From contig NMRA01000411.1 of NCBI GenBank assembly GCA_002633005.1, positions 64,001 through 101,265 of the forward strand: a stretch of DNA of 37,265 nt, written 5' to 3'. Within the stretch, counting starts at the first letter, position 1, and each line of letters starts with the position of its first letter. The notes under the pieces are model-generated. The model had not been told where the DNA came from. It was given only the letters and a program-made list of their open reading frames with translations, and did not search any database. This DNA is from Phoronis australis. Taxonomy: Eukaryota > Phoronida > Phoronidae. Positions 34,301 through 37,265 of the stretch are shown here, in pieces. Made by a program: the position numbers and the translations under genes.

Positions 34301-35935
34301 AGCAGTGTCAGCTGGAACCTGTCGTCGACCAAGACTTCCAGCCAGGGGTATTCCCTAGTCCTGCGTTCAGGTTAGTTGACATATACACAGCACATGAGTA
34401 TTTTGGTGCTTTTGCCCTTGTCTCCCACAAAACTATTTTAAGGTCAAGTCTTGCATTGGTCCTGTAGTCAGGTATTGATGTGCCCACATTTTGGTATTTG
34501 TATGCGAGCAATTTAAAAGTTGCATCAATAACTTAGGTATATGTGCCTTAAGGTGATGCATTGGAGTTAATGCAAGGATTCCAACAGTAGCTTGTGGTGT
34601 GTGAATGTAAATGTAGATTTTGACACAATTCCTACTTTAAGTTATTTATTTATAAGTAATTCCTAATACTATTAAAAATACAGTGAGCTTAAGACGTCAA
34701 CCTGTGCAAGGAGCACATGTCTCTACCTACAGGTGAAGCTAAGGTGAATGGTCCTTAATGCAGACACTTCAGCAAAAATGATGTCTTGACATGATTGTGT
34801 TGATGCCTTTAATGGTTGTCAACTCGTGTTTCAGGAGAATCCAAGAAGCACGCCAGCAACGCTGGAGGAGAAAGAAGGGTCCATTGACTGACGAACCGAT
34901 GGATGGAGAGGAGGCAACTTCTAAAATTGACGAACCGCCATTTGTAAGTTTTGTTAGCCAGCCATGTCTACCAATTGTCTAAAGGAGTTTTAGTAATCTC
35001 TTTATGAACGTCTTGCTTTTTGATCTTAGTCGAACCTACATCAGCACTCGGCATGGGTGAAAATGTCCGCTCAAAAGTACGAGTGACGGCATATTGCTAC
35101 TTACATCCCTGGATTTGGGCTCATAAGAAGTTGTAACCAAACTTTTAAAAAAATGCCTGTCAAAGTGATACAACTGTAGTCAATTTTCTTCTTGTATTTT
35201 GCTTTTTCCATTTTTATCAAGCCCTGTACATAATTTTTTGTTGACAAGATCAAATGAGCGAGGCAATGTTTTTAAACCCCATAGTGCTTTGGTTAAGAAT
35301 TGAACAGTAACAGCTTAACTGCAGTGGAATCGAGCTTTAACATCTTTTTTGACATTTAGGAGGAGAAGAAATTAGGACGAAACATGAGAGCTATGCCCAG
35401 TAAAGCTAGCCTTGGAGACAGGTCAGAGAAGATTTGTAACCCTCAGCTGGCTTTACAGCACCATCTTGCAAAGCTGAATACTCAACACCAGTTACATAAG
35501 GCTATGTTGACACAGCGAACAAGAGCCGTGGAAAAACCCAGCATGAAGACGCAGCAGGCCTGGGGAACGGGTAATGGTGATGTGGACACTTCCAAACAGG
35601 GTCTTCCAACTTGCCAATCAGTGCAGAGGGAGCAAGAGCAGGGTTTACAGGAGACGGCATTGAGTGATAGAGACGTGTACATGCAGTCCGATGGAGGCAG
35701 CTGTGATGGTAGACTTGCGAGTGTGGGTAGGCCCATGAGTGAGCCAGGGGCGGCGCTTGTTGGGAGTCATGCAGATGTCACCCGTGGAGATGATGGTCAG
35801 AATGGTGGCAGTGAAAAGAGGAAAAAGAAGAAGAGATATCTACGAGAACGAGGCTCGGTCAGTAGCGAGAAAAAACAGCATGTGGATGTGGCGAATGTGA
35901 GTGAGGAATTCAAGAAACTACAGCCATCGGACTGA
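21024..35935 (+). CDS. Mucin-like, SEA-module, single-pass membrane protein with long cytoplasmic tail (KIAA1549-like candidate)
   Basis: Exons 21024-22311, 23478-23621, 24579-24743, 25760-25858, 26251-26475, 27332-27405, 30800-30971, 31476-31712, 32264-32377, 34213-34370, 34835-34943 and 35360-35935 (TGA at 35933-35935). From 23478 to the stop, every exon pair is in phase, including two junctions where two leftover bases are completed by one to make Arg codons (27405/30800 and 34370/34835). Only 22311 to 23478 is out of phase, so one exon is missing there. The product is about 1,120 residues plus the missing piece: signal peptide, Ser/Thr repeats, SEA-like module, one membrane helix, and a tail of about 560 residues rich in basic and proline segments. 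The order matches KIAA1549/KIAA1549L as I remember them, and short tail patterns look similar, but similarity is weak by eye. Function of that family is not settled. Confidence 0.72.
21099..22125 (+). repeat. 66-bp coding minisatellite, about 15 units
   Basis: Units of 66 bp encode 22 residues of the form TSAQGTVTSNTAATATSPTN. One unit near 21587 is 63 bp, missing one Thr codon. Variants alternate between SPTN/SPTD, SVAN and SLAN, and the last three or four units are more diverged (SSEATVTPITA, SLQATVTPSTA). Likely to vary in copy number between individuals. Confidence 0.9.
22883..23100 (+). mobile_element. Short inverted-repeat element, family A copy 3
   Basis: Best-preserved copy. The ends are GCGCGCACCCAG and CTGGGTGCGCGC, complementary over 12 bases. 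TGTAATA is found directly on both sides (22875-22881 and across 23100-23106), a probable target-site duplication. It lies in the intron between the repeat exon and the SEA-like exon. No protein is encoded. Confidence 0.78.
23478..23621 (+). CDS. Exon for the second half of an SEA-like module
   Basis: An exon of 48 codons from TTCGTAG to a GTACGT donor. It encodes IQKIERKGNEALVKFYVTH followed by NNQPMSAQHVVSTMNKLDL and ends ALIGRP. The pattern (strand ALVKFYV, then a helix with VVSTMNKL) is that of an SEA domain after its cleavage turn. It exits in phase 0 and joins exactly to the membrane exon at 24579. The autocleavage turn, usually G-S-V-V-V, reads G-N-E-A-L-V here, without the serine. The upstream junction is unresolved: exon 22311 leaves one base, and this exon starts in phase 0. 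A short piece at 23379-23413 would fit by phase but needs poor donors. Confidence 0.6.
24017..24364. mobile_element. Mariner-like MITE, 348 bp
   Basis: Terminal inverted repeats of 28 bp with one mismatch: CAGGGTGTCCCAAAATGTAC at 24017 and its complement ending at 24364. TA precedes the left end; the right neighbour is TG, so a TA duplication is only half preserved. CAGGGTGTCCC ends are common among Tc1/mariner-type elements. It lies in the intron between the SEA-like and membrane exons. An open frame at 24176-24571 is spurious. Confidence 0.8.
24579..24743 (+). CDS. Transmembrane exon
   Basis: Begins after TTACAG and ends at a GTAAGT donor, phase 0 at both sides, 55 codons. It encodes VAKPVVAVARTDTT, the hydrophobic helix WMIPVIVVASVVFLLVIVIA, then AYCY and the basic stop-transfer RLKVLSKRNR. 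Basic residues after the helix place the N-terminal repeats outside and the later exons in the cytoplasm. A second possible acceptor lies 4 bases downstream (after 24582); it would fit the phase of 22311 directly, giving a skipped-SEA isoform. Confidence 0.85.
25760..27405 (+). CDS. Juxtamembrane cytoplasmic exons (three)
   Basis: Exons 25760-25858 (33 codons), 26251-26475 (75 codons) and 27332-27405 (24 codons plus two bases). The second ends in a strongly basic cluster, KGKKKRKNRKKRSR, like a nuclear-localisation or lipid-binding patch. The third carries LYENAAF: a Y-E-N triplet, the known core of Grb2-type SH2 binding once phosphorylated. Introns are GT-AG with donors GTATAC, GTAAGC and GTATGG. 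Confidence 0.75.
26537..26687. mobile_element. Small hAT-like terminal-repeat fragment
   Basis: Starts CAGGGGCGGATCCAGG and ends with the complement of CAAAGGCGTATCATGG, imperfect inverted ends of 16 bp. The 14-bp palindrome GGGGTCCGGACCCC lies near the right end. No clear target duplication. Intronic. A similar single end, CAGGGGAGGATTCAGG, occurs near 28214. Confidence 0.55.
29005..29440. mobile_element. 436-bp MITE with palindromes inside long inverted repeats
   Basis: Left arm 29005-29076 and right arm 29369-29440 are inverted copies of about 72 bp. Each arm holds two directly repeated motifs TGAACTTGGAAT-like (29014-29025 and 29064-29075 on the left) flanking a palindrome: GCTTAATCTTAAGATTAAGC, perfect over 20 bp at 29029-29048, and CCGCTTAATCTTGAGATTAA... 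in the right arm. CTCT flanks both ends (29001-29004 and 29441-29444). No coding sequence; superfamily not assigned. Confidence 0.8.
30328..30431 (-). repeat. Short foldback carrying a tRNA-like sequence
   Basis: TCAGTGATGA (30328-30337) and TCATCACTGA (30422-30431) are perfect 10-bp inverted repeats. Between them the minus strand reads like a decayed tRNA: A-box region TGGTCAAGCGGTTAGAG and B-box region AGTTCAAATCTC, with stems partly broken. Probably a tRNA-derived SINE fragment or pseudo-tRNA. Confidence 0.5.
30800..35935 (+). CDS. Distal cytoplasmic tail exons (six)
   Basis: Exons 30800-30971, 31476-31712, 32264-32377, 34213-34370, 34835-34943 and 35360-35935, almost all with GTAAGT-class donors. 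The chain encodes a mostly disordered, charged tail: PISPPNQVQHSYNIDSKN at the start, MPLFEHIAKFASLEDNF, proline-serine runs (RSPIQSPTFPPQAF), then predicted helices ERAERERLKNKQRHRRKFR, DKERQKWLRQQCQLE and RRIQEARQQRWRRKK. The final exon is Gln- and Ser-rich with a late basic cluster KRKKKKRYLRERG, ending KKLQPSD. The alternation of basic helices around a VVD motif is what suggests the DUF3827-like tail of KIAA1549 proteins. No catalytic motif is present. Confidence 0.8.
32466..32649. repeat. Diverged tandem duplication in an intron
   Basis: CGCCCAACGTCCCTGCGAGA with CCGTAAAACGAG (from 32478) and TGCCCAATGTTCCCACAAGA with CTGTAAAATGGG (from 32582) are related units about 105 bases apart. Both continue into TGTGGTCTGGCACAT- or TAGGGTCGTACACAT-like sequence. 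Old, non-coding. Confidence 0.5.
33964..34031 (+). repeat. tRNA-Arg-like relic
   Basis: GTGCCACCTAGTGGGACAAG, then a region with CACTTCCTTTACTCGAAG, then ATGGGTTCGAGTCCC and TGGGTCA. The order and spacing follow a tRNA-Arg with a GGGTTCGAGTCCC T arm. The anticodon stem and acceptor are imperfect and no T-run terminator follows closely, so it is a pseudogene or SINE head. Confidence 0.45.
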
Positions 35936-37265
35936 GGAAATTGTCAGTGTCGCGTGAAGTCAGTGAATGACAGTATTTACTGTTGCCATTATGTTTGAGA
36001 ACGAGATGTTGTGTCCAAACTACAATGGTTCTGCATGTTTGGAACGCACATTGTCACGTTTGCGTTTCTAAAATTTATGCTTAAAGGAGGCATTGTGTCC
36101 TAAACAACAATGTACAACAGTCACCTTTTGTAGCGCCACCAAAGTGTGCAAGTAGTGAATAGGGTGTATTACAGGGCTTTACTGCACCAGGGTAAAACTA
36201 GTTTTATGACTGTTGCTCGTTTCATTGTAAGCGCTTTGGTACAGAAGTTGCATGTTTTAGGTATATGTTGAGGGTGCAACAGGCAGTAGACATTATTGGG
36301 AATCATTGGTCCAGGTTGGAACTGATGGTTTGGGTAAGGATTTTAAATTTTTAGTTTGGTCCATCCTAAAAGTTACAGTGAATTAATGAATTTATTTTTA
36401 GTAAATATTTTGTCCCTCACCATTTGTACATAATCTTAGTTAGCAAAGTACGAGTCATAGCCTGCCAGAGTACACGTTGAATTATCAGTATGTTTAACGA
36501 CCTTTTCACCTACTTTAAATACCACGACAACCCTATTAGATTTTTAGTTAATTAAAGTAAATATTCCACACAAGTTGTCAACTGACACTGTCTGGACCAA
36601 ATTATCAGAACTGAAAATTTAAGATTGAAGTTGAAGCTGAACCAAAACTTAAAACCTGTTTGACTTGTTGTACCCCAAGTAGGGGTTCATGTATATATTT
36701 GTTGGTCTGCTCTTGCTTTAAATATTTTGATATTTGTGATCTCTGTAGGCATTGCATGTTATTTTACCATTATACGTTTTATTTACCACGAACCCATTCC
36801 GTGTGTTCAAAGTTTCCTGAATTTGTTAGATATTTAAAATTTTCCAACATTTAAAACCACAAGTTACCCTCGAAGACTTCTTTCAGATGTCAAAATTTTA
36901 ATAAACTTCTCAATTCTGTAAAATCAGGTTTCGTAGAGTTACTTAGAAGCGATATTTGTATTATCAGGAAGAGATCTTCCTGGTACTATGGAAGAGCTCA
37001 AGACAGACTGTCATGGATACTGATCACCACTTGATGTGCCAAAACAATACCGTGTGACTGTTTGAAGGCTGGAGAATAATCTCGTTTGTTGTCATAACTA
37101 TACAGTGGGAGAAAACTCCTGCATGATGTCATTTGTTTTATACTAAAAGCTTTACTTTTTGACACGAGAGGTGTGCAGTTAAACGCTGTTACAATGAATC
37201 TTTCGGGGACTTTTCTTAATTATTAAATTAACTTGAATTTAGTTCTGTTGGCTTGGAACTTGCAG
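35936..37265 (+). other. 3'UTR and downstream DNA of the mucin-like gene
   Basis: No further coding signal. AATAAA at 36900-36905 is the first good poly(A) hexamer, implying a 3'UTR near 1 kb. A frame at 36660-36854 is not supported as a gene. A 28-base sequence at 36962-36989 with AGGAAG/CTTCCT arms also occurs, inverted, near 27819-27846. Confidence 0.55.
36900..36905 (+). terminator. Candidate poly(A) signal of the mucin-like gene
   Basis: AATAAA 965 bases after the stop codon, followed within about 60 bases by T-rich sequence. Confidence 0.5.

Noticed and set aside
1-37265. CRISPR arrays, operons, phage genes, rRNA
   Set aside because: No direct-repeat/spacer pattern, no Shine-Dalgarno-linked gene strings and no rRNA-like sequence; the window is eukaryotic.

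Overview
The window is nuclear DNA of an invertebrate animal. Coding sequence is broken into short exons joined by phase-compatible GT-AG introns. The protein families are metazoan: an ankyrin-repeat protein, a secreted C-type lectin, and a mucin-like membrane protein with an SEA-type module. Intergenic and intronic DNA is A+T-rich and full of small inverted-repeat transposons. I cannot place the species from the sequence alone; there is no bacterial-type operon, CRISPR array or prophage.

Layout. (1) About 1027-9662, plus strand: the 3' part of an ankyrin-repeat gene whose 5' end lies upstream of the window. Seven exons are well supported, one more is doubtful, and the junction after the fourth is unresolved. 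A 1-kb inverted-repeat transposon sits in one intron. (2) 11287-12236, minus strand: a complete two-exon gene for a 189-residue secreted C-type lectin, with a TATA box. (3) 12290-21023: about 8.7 kb without a convincing gene, holding a second, oppositely oriented copy of the 1-kb transposon. (4) 21024-35935, plus strand: one long gene I assembled from twelve exons. It encodes a signal peptide, about fifteen 22-residue Ser/Thr-rich repeats, an SEA-like module, one transmembrane helix and a long basic cytoplasmic tail. Intron phases agree along the whole chain except for one missing or short exon inside the SEA region. The layout resembles the KIAA1549/KIAA1549L family (mucin-like ectodomain, membrane helix, DUF3827-type tail); this is from memory and needs a search. 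(5) 35936-37265: 3'UTR and downstream DNA.

Mobile and repeated DNA is the other main content: three copies of a ~220-bp element, two copies of a ~1-kb element carrying a tRNA-like segment, a 436-bp element with palindromes inside its inverted repeats, a mariner-like 348-bp element, a small hAT-like fragment, a short foldback carrying another tRNA-like sequence, a tRNA-Arg-like relic, a 22-bp satellite and several tandem duplications. The three genes do not form an evident pathway, but the lectin and the mucin-like protein are both surface or secreted products.
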